Part shown: piece by piece, positions 52,457 through 60,915 of the stretch | Layout of the letters: each line of letters starts with the position of its first letter | Numbering within the stretch: the first letter of the stretch is position 1 | From: Bacillota bacterium | GTDB taxonomy: Bacteria; Bacillota; Clostridia; Oscillospirales; Acutalibacteraceae | Reading direction: 5' to 3' | DNA length: 64,000 bases | NCBI GenBank assembly: GCA_023418995.1 | Contig: JAEZYP010000063.1 | Coordinates: 7,286 to 71,285, forward strand | The notes under the pieces: model-generated | What the model was told of the DNA's origin: nothing | Seen by the model: only the letters and a program-made list of their open reading frames with translations | The model's database searches: none | Position numbers and translations under genes: made by a program

Positions 52457-52477
52457 AATAAACTTTGCATATGTGGG

Positions 52478-52515
52478 GAAGCCGACAGGCCGTTATGGTC
52501 TGCCGGCTTCTTTTT
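52478..52515 (+). terminator. Attenuator terminator before capA-metNIQ
   Basis: A stem of 13 pairs (GAAGCCG, mismatch, CAGGCC against GGTCTG, CGGCTTC) with loop GTTAT and a TTTTT tail. CTTCC at 52441-52445, inside the last leader codons, can pair with GGAAG at 52477-52481 and would break the base of this stem. Confidence 0.85.
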
Positions 52516-52577
52516 ATTATCGTTAATCGACTATATCAAATTGCGGCAGCGAATCCAAAAAAGAAGGGGATGGTAAC

Positions 52578-53921
52578 TTGCGGTGGGATACAGAACGCCT
52601 GCGGCTTCGGATACAGGCCTTGGCTGGTGGGAGGCGGTATCGATATTCCAGACCGGTGGAGGGGAATTTCAACTGCCTTGCTCCGGGAGAGTTTGATTGG
52701 TGGAAATACAAATATTACATACGTCAGATTGAACGGGCGGAGCATGGCAAAGGAATCGAAGAATTTTTTATGGGACAAAAACTCACCTTTCTGGGGGATG
52801 GCTTTAAAAAAGACAGCGAATTTACTTTAACCGCAGGTGGTGACCTGCTTTCCGGCAGTGAAATTACCCCGCAGACGACCGGTCACCTATGGGACGACGT
52901 GGCGGACTTTTATTTTAACGCAGATACGGTATACGCAAATTTGGAAACTCCGTTTGCGTGCTCCCAAGGGGTGGGTAATGCACCTAAAAGCGGTATTACC
53001 TCTGCTCCAACCCTAAACGGTTCAGCCGAAATGTTTGCCCGGTTCGAAAACGGAGGCAAAGGAATCACCGCTTTTTCAACCGCAAACAATCACGCTCTGG
53101 ATGCAGGAGAAGTCGGATTGGAGGAAACACTGGATTTTCTTGATATGCATGGCTGCCTGCACGTTGGAACGGCAAGAACAGAACAGGAGCGCGACGCAAT
53201 ACCCATGGTTGAAAAAAACGGAGTGAAGATTGCCTTTATCTCCTATACATTTTCGCTAAACGGAAAAATCCTGCCTGAGGGCAAGGAATATCTGGTTAAT
53301 TATATTCGGCTGAACAAACCGGATTCCGATCTTTCCCTGATTCAAAAGCATGTACGCTCGGCAAGGCGGAACGGCGCCGACATTGTCGTCGCGTGCCTGC
53401 ATTGGAGTTTGGAATTTGAGTCTTATCCTGTTTCTAACGTTATTCACATGGGTCACCGGGTTCTAAGGGAGACCGGAGCGGATGTTATTCTTGGCAACCA
53501 CGCACATGTGGTTCAGCCGCTTGAAAGCTATCGGTTTACCGACCCGGTAACGGGCGCGGAAAAGACAGGCTTGATTGCCTATTCGCTGGGGAATCTCGTT
53601 TCAGATTTTAACACAAAAAATTGCCGGATGAGCCTGCTTGTTAAAATTCGCTTTGCAAAAGGCTCTCAAAACGGAACCCCGGCGTCAGGAATCCAGGCGA
53701 TTCAGTTGAAGCCCATTTACACCCATAAGCGCTACAATTTAGGGCAATGCTCTGATTTTCGGCTGCTTGATTTTTTAAAGCTCTCACAGCAGCTGAAAAA
53801 CGGTGACAACCGGCTTGGAATCACGAAAAAGGAGGTTCGGGAAATTCTCCGCCTTGAGCGCTTATACAATCGGTTGATTCCTTTCCAAGACACCTTTAGA
53901 GAGGAGGCGGACTCCCTGTGA
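52578..53921 (+). CDS. CapA family protein (poly-gamma-glutamate synthesis/metallophosphatase-like)
   Basis: 447 residues, TTG start after AAGGGGATGG. The CapA/PgsA-like calcineurin fold is visible: TAGGDLLSGSE (metal-binding Asp), ADTVYANLETPF, FSTANNHALDAGEVGLEETLDFLD, IVVACLHWSLEFES and VILGNHAHVVQPLE. No signal peptide or membrane anchor precedes it, unlike surface CapA proteins, so it may be cytoplasmic. Its stop overlaps metN by 4 bases and it is the first gene behind the Met/Cys attenuator, which ties it to sulfur amino acid use. The substrate is unknown. Confidence 0.82.
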   Translation: MRWDTERLRLRIQALAGGRRYRYSRPVEGNFNCLAPGEFDWWKYKYYIRQIERAEHGKGIEEFFMGQKLTFLGDGFKKDSEFTLTAGGDLLSGSEITPQTTGHLWDDVADFYFNADTVYANLETPFACSQGVGNAPKSGITSAPTLNGSAEMFARFENGGKGITAFSTANNHALDAGEVGLEETLDFLDMHGCLHVGTARTEQERDAIPMVEKNGVKIAFISYTFSLNGKILPEGKEYLVNYIRLNKPDSDLSLIQKHVRSARRNGADIVVACLHWSLEFESYPVSNVIHMGHRVLRETGADVILGNHAHVVQPLESYRFTDPVTGAEKTGLIAYSLGNLVSDFNTKNCRMSLLVKIRFAKGSQNGTPASGIQAIQLKPIYTHKRYNLGQCSDFRLLDFLKLSQQLKNGDNRLGITKKEVREILRLERLYNRLIPFQDTFREEADSL

Positions 53922-54952
53922 TCAGCCTAAAAAATATCAATAAAACCTTTTTTACAAGAGAAAAAGAAATTACTGCGCTTCAGGATATCAATCTGGAGAT
54001 CGCACAAGGAGACATTTTTGGCGTAATCGGCTACAGCGGAGCGGGAAAAAGCACCTTGATCCGCATCGTAAATCTGCTGGAAAGGCCGGATTCCGGAACC
54101 GTTACGGTCAACGGTGTAAACCTCTTGGATGTTGGAGGCCGGAAGTTAGGTGAAATCCGTAGCAGCATAGGTATGATTTTTCAGCAGTTCAACCTGATGA
54201 ACAGCATCGATGTTTACAAAAACATTGCCGCTCCGCTCAAAAACCGGAAGATTCCAAAGCAGGAAATTGATGAAAAGGTGGAAGAATTGCTAAAGCTGGT
54301 GGGGCTTTCTGACAAAAAGCGCGCTTATCCCAACCAACTGAGCGGCGGTCAGAAGCAACGGGTTGCAATTGCCCGCGCACTCAGCAGCAATCCCCGGATT
54401 CTCCTCTGTGATGAGGCAACCTCCGCGCTGGACCCAAATACCACGCAATCTATTTTACAGCTTTTAAGGGAAATTCATGACAAGCTTGGAATCACGATTG
54501 TTATCATTACGCACCAAATGGAGGTTGTAAAGAGCATTTGCAACAGGGTAGCCATTATGGAAGACGGAAAAATCGTGGAGCAGGGAGACATCGTCGATAT
54601 TTTCACAAATCCGAAAAGCGGGATCGGCAGAGAATTTGTTTCACGTTCTATCGGCAGCGAATCCATTGAAAAAAGCTTACGGCCGTTTCACGGCAAAATC
54701 TACAGGCTTAGCTTCTTTGGAGCGGTTACACATGAGCCAATTCTTTCTTATCTGTCATCCAGATATCATGTAACCGTCAATATACTGTTCGGCAATATTG
54801 AAACTCTGCGCGACACCGTGGTAGGAAGTCTTCTTGTGGAGTTTCTTGGGCAGGAGGAAAATATCCGCGACGCGATTGCCTATTATCTGTCGCTGAATAC
54901 GAAAGTCGAGGTGGTAAGGGATGCTCAGCAGTCTGATTCCCAATGTGGTTGA
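53918..54952 (+). CDS. metN: Methionine ABC transporter ATPase MetN
   Basis: 344 residues, GTG start overlapping capA. Walker A GYSGAGKSTLIR, signature LSGGQKQRVAIARAL, Walker B ILLCDEATSALDP. The C-terminal NIL domain (about 265-335, ILSYLSSRYHVTVNILFGNIETLRDTVVGSLLVEFLG) binds methionine and inhibits transport, and distinguishes MetN from other ATPases. Overlaps metI by 32 bases. Confidence 0.97.
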   Translation: MISLKNINKTFFTREKEITALQDINLEIAQGDIFGVIGYSGAGKSTLIRIVNLLERPDSGTVTVNGVNLLDVGGRKLGEIRSSIGMIFQQFNLMNSIDVYKNIAAPLKNRKIPKQEIDEKVEELLKLVGLSDKKRAYPNQLSGGQKQRVAIARALSSNPRILLCDEATSALDPNTTQSILQLLREIHDKLGITIVIITHQMEVVKSICNRVAIMEDGKIVEQGDIVDIFTNPKSGIGREFVSRSIGSESIEKSLRPFHGKIYRLSFFGAVTHEPILSYLSSRYHVTVNILFGNIETLRDTVVGSLLVEFLGQEENIRDAIAYYLSLNTKVEVVRDAQQSDSQCG

Positions 54953-55592
54953 ATATTTTCCGGAAATGATAAAAGCTTTGCAGGAAACGCTTGTGATGGT
55001 TTCTTTTTCCGCCCTGTTTTCCACACTGATTGGAATTCCCATCGGAGTAGCACTTGTTGTCACCTCTGACGGTCACATTCTGGCAAACAAAAAGTTCTAT
55101 TCCGCCCTTTCCAAAGTCATCAATACTCTGAGGTCAATTCCTTTTGTGATTCTGATTGCGGCGATTCCCGGCTTCACCCGCCTCATTGTGGGCACAACCA
55201 TCGGCGTAAAGGGCGCTATCGTTCCGCTGGTGGCGGCCTGTATCCCGTCTGTGGCGCGGCAGGTGGAAATCGCGTTGGTCAAAGTGGATCGGGGTGTCAT
55301 TGAGGCATATCAATCCATGGGTTTTTCACCCGCACAGATTATCATTAAGGTGATTCTGGTGGAAGGGTGCAAGGATATGGTGCTTGCTGTTACAGTTTCG
55401 GTTATTAGTCTTATCGGGTTTTCTGCCATTACCGGAACGGTGGGCGGCGGCGGATTGGGCGATTTCGCCATTCGTTACGGTTACCAGTATTTCAAGAGTG
55501 ACATTATGCTTGTCACGATTTTAGTCATTGTTGCTATCGTTTATCTGATTCAGGGAATCGGAGACTTTCTTTACCGAAAGCTCAGCCATTAA
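54921..55592 (+). CDS. metI: Methionine ABC transporter permease MetI
   Basis: 223 residues, five membrane segments. The MetI pattern includes LPFVILIAAIPGFTRLIVGTTIGVKGAIVPL-like sequence and the loop AYQSMGFSPAQIIIKVILVEGCKDMVLAVTVSVISLIGFSAITGTVGGGGLGDFAIRYGYQYF. Pore of the MetNIQ importer. Confidence 0.96.
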   Translation: MLSSLIPNVVEYFPEMIKALQETLVMVSFSALFSTLIGIPIGVALVVTSDGHILANKKFYSALSKVINTLRSIPFVILIAAIPGFTRLIVGTTIGVKGAIVPLVAACIPSVARQVEIALVKVDRGVIEAYQSMGFSPAQIIIKVILVEGCKDMVLAVTVSVISLIGFSAITGTVGGGGLGDFAIRYGYQYFKSDIMLVTILVIVAIVYLIQGIGDFLYRKLSH

Positions 55593-55619
55593 ACTATTAT
55601 TATACAGGAGAGATGGATC

Positions 55620-56480
55620 ATGAAAAAACTATTAGCCTTATTTTTGGCAGCTGCCCTGGCGGTCAGCACCACCGCCTGCTCCCCGGCCGCTCCCGCGCTC
55701 CAGTCTTCCGCGCAAAAGAGCGCCGCGGGTGCGGACAACGCGTTCTCCCAGCCTGTAACCTTAAAAGTCGGCGTAAACGGAACAGACTTCCGCCTTTGGG
55801 ATAGTCTGAACAAACGGCTCAAGGAGTACAATATCACCCTGCAGCCAATCAGCTTTTCAGATTACATAAAGCCAAATCAGGCACTTGCGGATAAAGAAAT
55901 CGATTTGAATGCGTTCCAAACAGAAATTTATTTTAATACCTTCATAAAGCAGCACAGTTTAAATTTGGTGTCCCTTGGCTATACATTTATTGCGCCGATG
56001 GGAATTTATTCACAGAAAACCAAGGATGTTTCCAAAGTTCCGGATAACGCCAGAGTGGCGATTCCAAACGATGCAACAAACGGAGGGCGTGCTCTAATTC
56101 TACTGGAATCCGCGGGATTGCTTAAGCTCGACGGCAAGGATCCGGTAACCCCAACCACCAAGAATATTGCAAGCAACCCCAAAAATCTTCAATTTGTCTC
56201 TATGGAATCCGTGCAGATTCCCCGCGCCCTGAACGATGTGGATCTGGCGGCCATCAACACCGGTGCCGCGACCGACGCGGGATTAAGTCCGGTCAAGGAC
56301 GCCATCTTCCGTGAAAATGCAAAGGGAGAATCCGCTAAAAACTATTTTAATATTCTGGCGGTTCGTCCGGAGGATAAAGATAAGCCGGCGTTCAAAAAGC
56401 TTCTTGAAGTCTACCAAACGGATGAAACAAAAAAAGTCATTGATGAAATCTACAAGGGAGCTACTGTTACCGTATGGTAA
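55620..56480 (+). CDS. metQ: Methionine-binding lipoprotein MetQ
   Basis: 286 residues. Signal peptide with lipobox STTAC (Cys at 20). NLPA/MetQ family features: LKVGVNGTDFRLWDSLNKRLKEYNITLQPISFSDYIKPNQALADKEIDLNAFQTEIYFNTF, MGIYSQKTKDVSKVPDNARVAIPNDATNGGRALILLESAGLL and DLAAINTGAATDAGL. Delivers methionine to MetI/MetN. Confidence 0.96.
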   Translation: MKKLLALFLAAALAVSTTACSPAAPALQSSAQKSAAGADNAFSQPVTLKVGVNGTDFRLWDSLNKRLKEYNITLQPISFSDYIKPNQALADKEIDLNAFQTEIYFNTFIKQHSLNLVSLGYTFIAPMGIYSQKTKDVSKVPDNARVAIPNDATNGGRALILLESAGLLKLDGKDPVTPTTKNIASNPKNLQFVSMESVQIPRALNDVDLAAINTGAATDAGLSPVKDAIFRENAKGESAKNYFNILAVRPEDKDKPAFKKLLEVYQTDETKKVIDEIYKGATVTVW

Positions 56481-56540
56481 GCTTTCGAATAATTGACAAA
56501 GCGGAGGCTATCCGCACGAATATAGCAAGGGGGCGTTTTT

Positions 56541-57728
56541 GTGTCTGATTTTCGAAACCAGACCTTACAATATATAAATGAAAACCAGCAGCTCTTTCGG
56601 GATGCGGCCAAACAAATTCACGAGCATCCTGAGGTTTCCAACTACGAGTTCTTTGCGTGCGAGCTTCTCTCAGAAATTCTGCGCAGCCACGGATTTCAGA
56701 TTGCAAAAAATGCGGCCGGTCACAGAACTGGATTTTCCGCTTCCTTACGTTCCGAAAAGCCCGGGGCAGTTATTGTATTTCTAGCGGAATACGACGCCCT
56801 GCCCGATTTAGGGCATGGCTGCGGTCACAATCTGATTGGCGCGATAGCCGCATATTCCGCAATCGCAGTTTCCCGGCAGCTGGATAAGCTTGGCGGTGAA
56901 ATACGGGTTTACGGAACCCCGGGCGAAGAAGGCGGAGAGCAGGGAAGCGCAAAGGAAAGCTTTGTTCGGGAAGGCTATTTCAAGGATGTTGATATCGCAT
57001 TGGAGGTTCATCCGGCTCCCGTTAATACCCTCACGCCCCGAACGCTTGCCCTCGACCCAATCGACATTGAATTTTGGGGCAAATCGGCTCACGCCAGCAC
57101 AGCTCCGGAGCAGGGTGTCAATGCATTGGATGCCCTGATTCTCACCTATAACGGCATCAACGCCCTAAGGCAGCATTTGCCTGATGATGTTCAAATTCAC
57201 GGAATCATTCTGAACGGAGGAAGCGCTCCTAACATTGTACCCGACTATAGCCGAGGGCGCTTTTATATCCGGGCCAAGACACGCGCGCAGGTAGATGCGG
57301 CAAATAAAAAAATGCAAGCCATAGCGGCCGGAGCAGCGTCTATGACTGGCTGTAGCTTTGAGGTGTCTTTCTTCCAGAATAAAATTGATGATTTAATTCC
57401 GAATGAAAAGCTGGATGCTGTTTATCGCATCAACGCGGAGGAGTTGAGCGAAACGCTCTCTGAAATTAATCTTTTCCCCACAACGGATGCCGGAAATGTT
57501 TCTCATGTCGTACCGACACTGCATGCTTCGTTAAAGTCGCTGGAGGAGAACGTTCCCGCACATTCTACCGCTTTTCGCGACGGATGTGTTAAGGAATACG
57601 CGTTGAACTCCATTGTACGCGGCACAAAACTGCTTTCGCTGACCGCGCTTGATTTGCTGGAAAATCCCGCACTCGTAAGGGAAATTAAGGAAGTCCACGA
57701 AAAAAACTTAGGTATTTCTGTAATATAA
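56541..57728 (+). CDS. M20 family amidohydrolase/peptidase
   Basis: 395 residues, GTG start after AAGGGGGCG. M20 family zinc hydrolase: HEHPEVSNYEF, LAEYDALPDLGHGCGHNLIGA (metal ligands), GTPGEEGGEQGSAKESFV (catalytic Glu pair), EVHPAPVNT, and the dimerisation domain with WGKSAHASTAPEQGVNALDAL. The group resembles AbgB/HipO-like amidohydrolases. As the last gene of the methionine operon it might release methionine or cysteine from N-acyl or dipeptide forms, as SndA does in Bacillus subtilis sulfur operons; this is inference. Confidence 0.87.
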   Translation: MSDFRNQTLQYINENQQLFRDAAKQIHEHPEVSNYEFFACELLSEILRSHGFQIAKNAAGHRTGFSASLRSEKPGAVIVFLAEYDALPDLGHGCGHNLIGAIAAYSAIAVSRQLDKLGGEIRVYGTPGEEGGEQGSAKESFVREGYFKDVDIALEVHPAPVNTLTPRTLALDPIDIEFWGKSAHASTAPEQGVNALDALILTYNGINALRQHLPDDVQIHGIILNGGSAPNIVPDYSRGRFYIRAKTRAQVDAANKKMQAIAAGAASMTGCSFEVSFFQNKIDDLIPNEKLDAVYRINAEELSETLSEINLFPTTDAGNVSHVVPTLHASLKSLEENVPAHSTAFRDGCVKEYALNSIVRGTKLLSLTALDLLENPALVREIKEVHEKNLGISVI

Positions 57729-57815
57729 CAGATGGAGCCTTTCCAACGCAAAACCGTGCATTTTATTCCGAATACCTATCAAATGCAACAGTCCGCATTG
57801 CGGGCGATGTAAGCT

Positions 57816-57842
57816 GAGCCAGGGGAGTCCCCTGGCTCTTTT
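57816..57842 (+). terminator. Rho-independent terminator of the methionine operon
   Basis: GAGCCAGGGG and CCCCTGGCTC around AGT, then TTTT; 88 bases past the M20 stop. Confidence 0.9.
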
Positions 57843-57946
57843 GCCTGCACTATTTTCAACGCCTCGTTCAGTTCTGCTTCTACCGCAAAACAGAGCGTAA
57901 AGCGCGAGGCTTTGAATTATATAAACAGTTTTGTTTGTGCGGCTTG

Positions 57947-58378
57947 CTATTCGGCCGCTGTGGCTTCTGCCTTTGTTTTATGGACCGTTCCTTTCGGATG
58001 CTTGGGCGGCGCATAAATTGAATATACCTTTAATGGGGTTTCTCCTGTGTTTATTATATTATGCCAGGTTCCCGCGGGAATTAAAATAGCAGTACTTGAA
58101 TTTACTGATTTCTGAAAATTCATATTGTTCCTATCATAACCCATTTTTACAAGCCCCGATCCCTGTTCAACCCGAATAAACTGGTCGATATCCGGGTGCA
58201 TCTCTACTCCTATATCCTCTTTGACATTAATGCTCATAACAGTAAGCTGCAAATGCTTTCCTGTCCATAAAGCAGTACGAAACGTATGATTACTTTTAGT
58301 TGCTTCCTCAATATTTATTACCGCTGGAAACGGACCATAATCTTTTAATTCATTACTGTTAAACCCGTTTTGTTCCAT
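57947..58378 (-). CDS. Cupin domain protein
   Basis: 143 residues from the ATG at 58378 (AAGGAAGG ten bases upstream). A single cupin barrel: VNVKE-like strand, EMHPDIDQFIRVEQGSGLVKMGYD (motif 1 with His/Asp ligands) and AILIPAGTWHNIINTGETPLKVYSIYAPPKHPKGTVHKT (motif 2 with His). Small cupins of this layout bind a metal and sugars or small acids; function unknown. Single gene, converging on the methionine operon. Confidence 0.85.
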   Translation of the reverse strand: MEQNGFNSNELKDYGPFPAVINIEEATKSNHTFRTALWTGKHLQLTVMSINVKEDIGVEMHPDIDQFIRVEQGSGLVKMGYDRNNMNFQKSVNSSTAILIPAGTWHNIINTGETPLKVYSIYAPPKHPKGTVHKTKAEATAAE

Positions 58379-58482
58379 CTTACAAGCACCTTCCTTTAAA
58401 AACATTGCTCTTTATATCTTATGAAATATATTTCTTATCAGTGACAAGTAGCCTTAAACAGAGAGGACGACCGTAACCTGAA

Positions 58483-58512
58483 TTGACTTCCTCTCAATTA
58501 GGCAAATATTCT
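58483..58512 (+). promoter_or_regulatory. Possible sigma-A promoter for the DUF6512-type gene
   Basis: TTGACT (58483-58488), 18 bases, TATTCT (58507-58512), about 70 bases before the ATG. The -10 is not ideal. Confidence 0.4.
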
Positions 58513-58582
58513 TTATCTGACCAACTGTTTTAATGCTAAGTTACAAACCTCCTTCATACAATCCATTGAAAGAGGTGTTATT

Positions 58583-59134
58583 ATGGGAAATGAACTTGCT
58601 TGCTGGGAATTGGTTGGCTTTATCTTTGTAACTGTGTTTGGTTCTCTTTTGCATTTTGTTTATCATTGGTCAGGAAACAACCGTGTTGTAGGTCTTTTTG
58701 CACCAATAAATGAAAGCACCTGGGAACACCTGAAGCTGCTTGTTTTTCCAATAGTGCTCTATAGCATCGCTGAATATTTAGCGTTAGGTAAGAATTATCC
58801 TAACTTTATTCCGGCAAAAGCATTAGGAGTGCTCCTGGGGATGTTAGCGATCGTTGCCATCTTCTACACCTATACCGGAATGCTGGGAAGGCATTATCTA
58901 TGGGCTGACATATTAACCTTTATCTTGGGTGTTGCAGCCGCTTATGCATATAGCTGGAAAATTATAAATAAGCAGCCAATAGGCACGAGTGCTCAAGCGG
59001 CAGGATTCCTGATTGTTTTGATACTTATCCTGAGCTTCGCGGTATTCACTTTATATCCGCCACATATTGCAATGTTTTTAGACCCTGTTACAAATTGCTA
59101 TGGTACTGCTCCCGGATCGCGTGCTCCTCACTGA
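58583..59134 (+). CDS. DUF6512-type integral membrane protein
   Basis: 183 residues with five or six membrane helices. The N-terminal segment GSLLHFVYHWSGNNRVVGLFAPINESTWEHLKLLVFP is highly characteristic of this small family of unknown function; His, Asn, Glu and Trp residues cluster near the membrane surface. ATG after GAAAGAGG. No clear functional partner nearby. Confidence 0.8.
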   Translation: MGNELACWELVGFIFVTVFGSLLHFVYHWSGNNRVVGLFAPINESTWEHLKLLVFPIVLYSIAEYLALGKNYPNFIPAKALGVLLGMLAIVAIFYTYTGMLGRHYLWADILTFILGVAAAYAYSWKIINKQPIGTSAQAAGFLIVLILILSFAVFTLYPPHIAMFLDPVTNCYGTAPGSRAPH

Positions 59135-59211
59135 TTTGGCAATCTTCATCAGGAACCATTTTTATAAAATCTTCTTTACTGGATAAACTATCCCTGAAAG
59201 GGGATAAATTC

Positions 59212-59373
59212 ATGAGTAAAAATAGACAAGGTAAAAATCGCTCGCCTGCTACAAATTCTCAAACCACTTCAGCAGTTCAACCAATAAAACCATTACCTGA
59301 AGTAGGGAAACCAATGCACGGAAATTTCGACAAAGAGGAAAAAAGCAACGAGCAATTTCCGTCAGCTTTATAA
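59212..59373 (+). CDS. Small hydrophilic protein, unknown
   Basis: 53 residues from the ATG at 59212, preceded by AAAGGGGATAAATTC. Lys, Gln, Ser and Pro rich (SKNRQGKNRSPATNSQTTSAV), no membrane segment, probably disordered. The good ribosome site and a terminator behind it (59382-59416) are the reasons to accept it. I do not recognise a family. Confidence 0.5.
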   Translation: MSKNRQGKNRSPATNSQTTSAVQPIKPLPEVGKPMHGNFDKEEKSNEQFPSAL

Positions 59374-59381
59374 ATCATGTT

Positions 59382-59416
59382 CCATACCGCTCTATCATAG
59401 GGCGGTATGGCGCTTT
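59382..59416 (+). terminator. Terminator behind the 53-residue gene
   Basis: CCATACCGC and GCGGTATGG around an 11-base loop, then CGCTTTTG. Confidence 0.7.
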
Positions 59417-59581
59417 TGTTGCTATTGAAATACGGAGTCCGAAATCAAACGAAATTCAATCAGCTTTTAATTGAGAGATTAGCTAACGTCAATTACCGTT
59501 TGAACATTGAAGTGAATAACTGAAATAACTATTTTCAGTAGAAGCTCTCAAAGAAAAAGCAATTTTTTTGACTTTTGGCTC

Positions 59582-59610
59582 TTGATTTTTTGCGGCGTAT
59601 ACGATATAAT
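59582..59610 (+). promoter_or_regulatory. Sigma-A promoter of tRNA-Val
   Basis: TTGATT (59582-59587), 17 bases, TATAAT (59605-59610), 18 bases before the tRNA. The same -35, spacing and -10 as at tRNA-Leu. Confidence 0.75.
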
Positions 59611-59628
59611 AAGCAAGCACTCGCAAAT

Positions 59629-59704
59629 GGACGTTTAGCTCAGCTGGTAGAGCATTCGCTTGACGTGCGAAGGGTCATAGGTTCGAGTCCTATAATGTCC
59701 ACCA
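59629..59704 (+). tRNA. tRNA-Val (GAC anticodon)
   Basis: 76 bases with encoded CCA. Acceptor GGACGTT/AATGTCC with discriminator A; D arm TAGCTCAGCTGGTAGAGCA; anticodon arm TTCGC-TTGACGT-GCGAA (anticodon GAC); T arm with GGTTCGAGTCC. All expected invariant bases are present. Confidence 0.96.
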
Positions 59705-59710
59705 CTTAAT

Positions 59711-59793
59711 AACAGGGTAAAGGTGATATACTTTTACCCTTGTTATCATAAAATCAAGTGTCTATTCTATAAACATTTGATTTTATGATAACA
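59711..59793 (+). terminator. Terminator-like hairpin plus a perfect 17-bp inverted repeat after tRNA-Val
   Basis: AACAGGGTAAAG pairs with CTTTTACCCTTGTT (59711-59744, one bulge). The second structure overlaps it: TGTTATCATAAAATCAA (59741-59757) and its exact complement (59777-59793) around 19 bases. The long arms could be a terminator, a protein site or the scar of an inserted element. The next 250 bases (59794-60060) show no gene I can support. Confidence 0.55.
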
Positions 59794-60057
59794 ATTAACT
59801 ATAAGTCACGAACGCTTGTTTGTCGGCACCCTTTCCTATGGTACACCGAGTAAGCGCAGCAGATGCCGGCGTCATACCCCGTATACACTTCCACGTATTT
59901 TCAAAATGCTGGATTGCTCACCAAAAGGGTCATGGCAGAAACAGCAAATTGATATCCATACCGCAAGCGTGAAGTCAAGTGAGTAAATTCGAGCATTGAG
60001 TTTAGGTCTCAATGTTGGACTTGACTTATTTGTCAAGGTTCAGGTAAAGTGAAAAAA

Positions 60058-60218
60058 TAAAGTCTGCACCCTCACCGTTCAATAAGGGCACAGACTCTTG
60101 ACTGTATCCGAAATACGCAGTAAAATAAACCACGTAGAATCGGCATTCACAAGTCATATGGGTCCTTATTACCCTTATGGCGCATGGCGGCTAACTGTTT
60201 TGCCGACAGTTGGTCGCC
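60058..60218 (+). other. Structured non-coding stretch, function unknown
   Basis: No gene fits. Two hairpins are clear. One near 60061-60096 joins AGTCTG-CA-CCCT to AGGG-CA-CAGACT. The other at 60186-60218 has GGCGGCTAACTGT pairing with ACAGTTGGTCGCC; its G-T and T-G pairs both remain as G-U wobbles in RNA. An AT-rich tail follows. This may be a small RNA or the remnant of a mobile element. Confidence 0.35.
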
Positions 60219-60335
60219 CGTGGATGCTATTTTATTTCTCCACTTGGAGAGAATTATATACCAAATAAAAACAAAATGCAAGATATATTTACACCGGAGC
60301 ATTAATTTGTTCCGGTGTTTTTTATGATTTGATTC

Positions 60336-60361
60336 AAAAAGCGGAACCAGTTCCGCTTTTT
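60336..60361. repeat. Palindromic hairpin repeat, copy 1
   Basis: Arms AAAAAGCGGAAC and GTTCCGCTTTTT around CA. It stands 16 bases after another terminator-like hairpin (ACACCGGA...TCCGGTGT plus T run, about 60282-60322) and downstream of the 133-residue gene. Confidence 0.9.
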
Positions 60362-60453
60362 AAACCGTACATTAGAGTTTCTCACCGGAAGGACTGCCCG
60401 TTTTGCTGATAACGCAGCCTTTCTGCCCTCGTAACCTCCGGGGAGGGTAATCG

Positions 60454-60855
60454 TTAGTGGTTGTTTCTGTATTCGTACCAGGCAGCTCTCTGTTCCTTCG
60501 TCATCGGTTCCGGAGAATCTATTTCGATGTAATCCTGCGGTCCAAAAATCGCCAGCTCTTCTGAAAGGAAGTCGGTCTGCGTGATTACCTTTGCTGGGAT
60601 AGATTCATTGTTGCTGGGGACTTCAATGCGGTGTAAATACAAGTTGCTGTCGTAGTACCAGTCGGAATCAATGTACCTTTCCTCCGCGTCGGTCATTTCA
60701 ATGTCATAGATGTACTTTGCCAAGCCGCCGAACACTTCAAGTCTGGTCGGTGCTTTATCAGGATCTCTCATGTCGTAAAGTATGATGTCCGTTGCTTTGC
60801 TGCCTTTGCAAGTCAGACTTGAGATTGAACCTTGATACTTATAAAGTCTTTCCAT
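60454..60855 (-). CDS. Uncharacterised acidic protein
   Basis: 133 residues, no signal peptide or membrane helix, many Asp, Glu and Tyr (DMRDPDKAPTRLEVFGG, DAEERYIDSDWYYDSNLYLHRIEVP). I do not recognise a family. The ATG follows GGGGCGG. A sigma-A promoter lies 30 bases upstream, overlapped by operator-like repeats shared with the divergent HTH gene. Probably an accessory gene. Confidence 0.65.
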   Translation of the reverse strand: MERLYKYQGSISSLTCKGSKATDIILYDMRDPDKAPTRLEVFGGLAKYIYDIEMTDAEERYIDSDWYYDSNLYLHRIEVPSNNESIPAKVITQTDFLSEELAIFGPQDYIEIDSPEPMTKEQRAAWYEYRNNH

Positions 60856-60886
60856 TTTAACCGCCCCTTATCTTTACTGTACTTAT

Positions 60887-60915
60887 AGTATACTACGATT
60901 TGCGTAATATGTCAA
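60887..60915 (-). promoter_or_regulatory. Sigma-A promoter of the 133-residue gene
   Basis: On the minus strand TTGACA (60910-60915), 17 bases, TATACT (60887-60892). One operator-like repeat fills the spacer. Confidence 0.75.
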
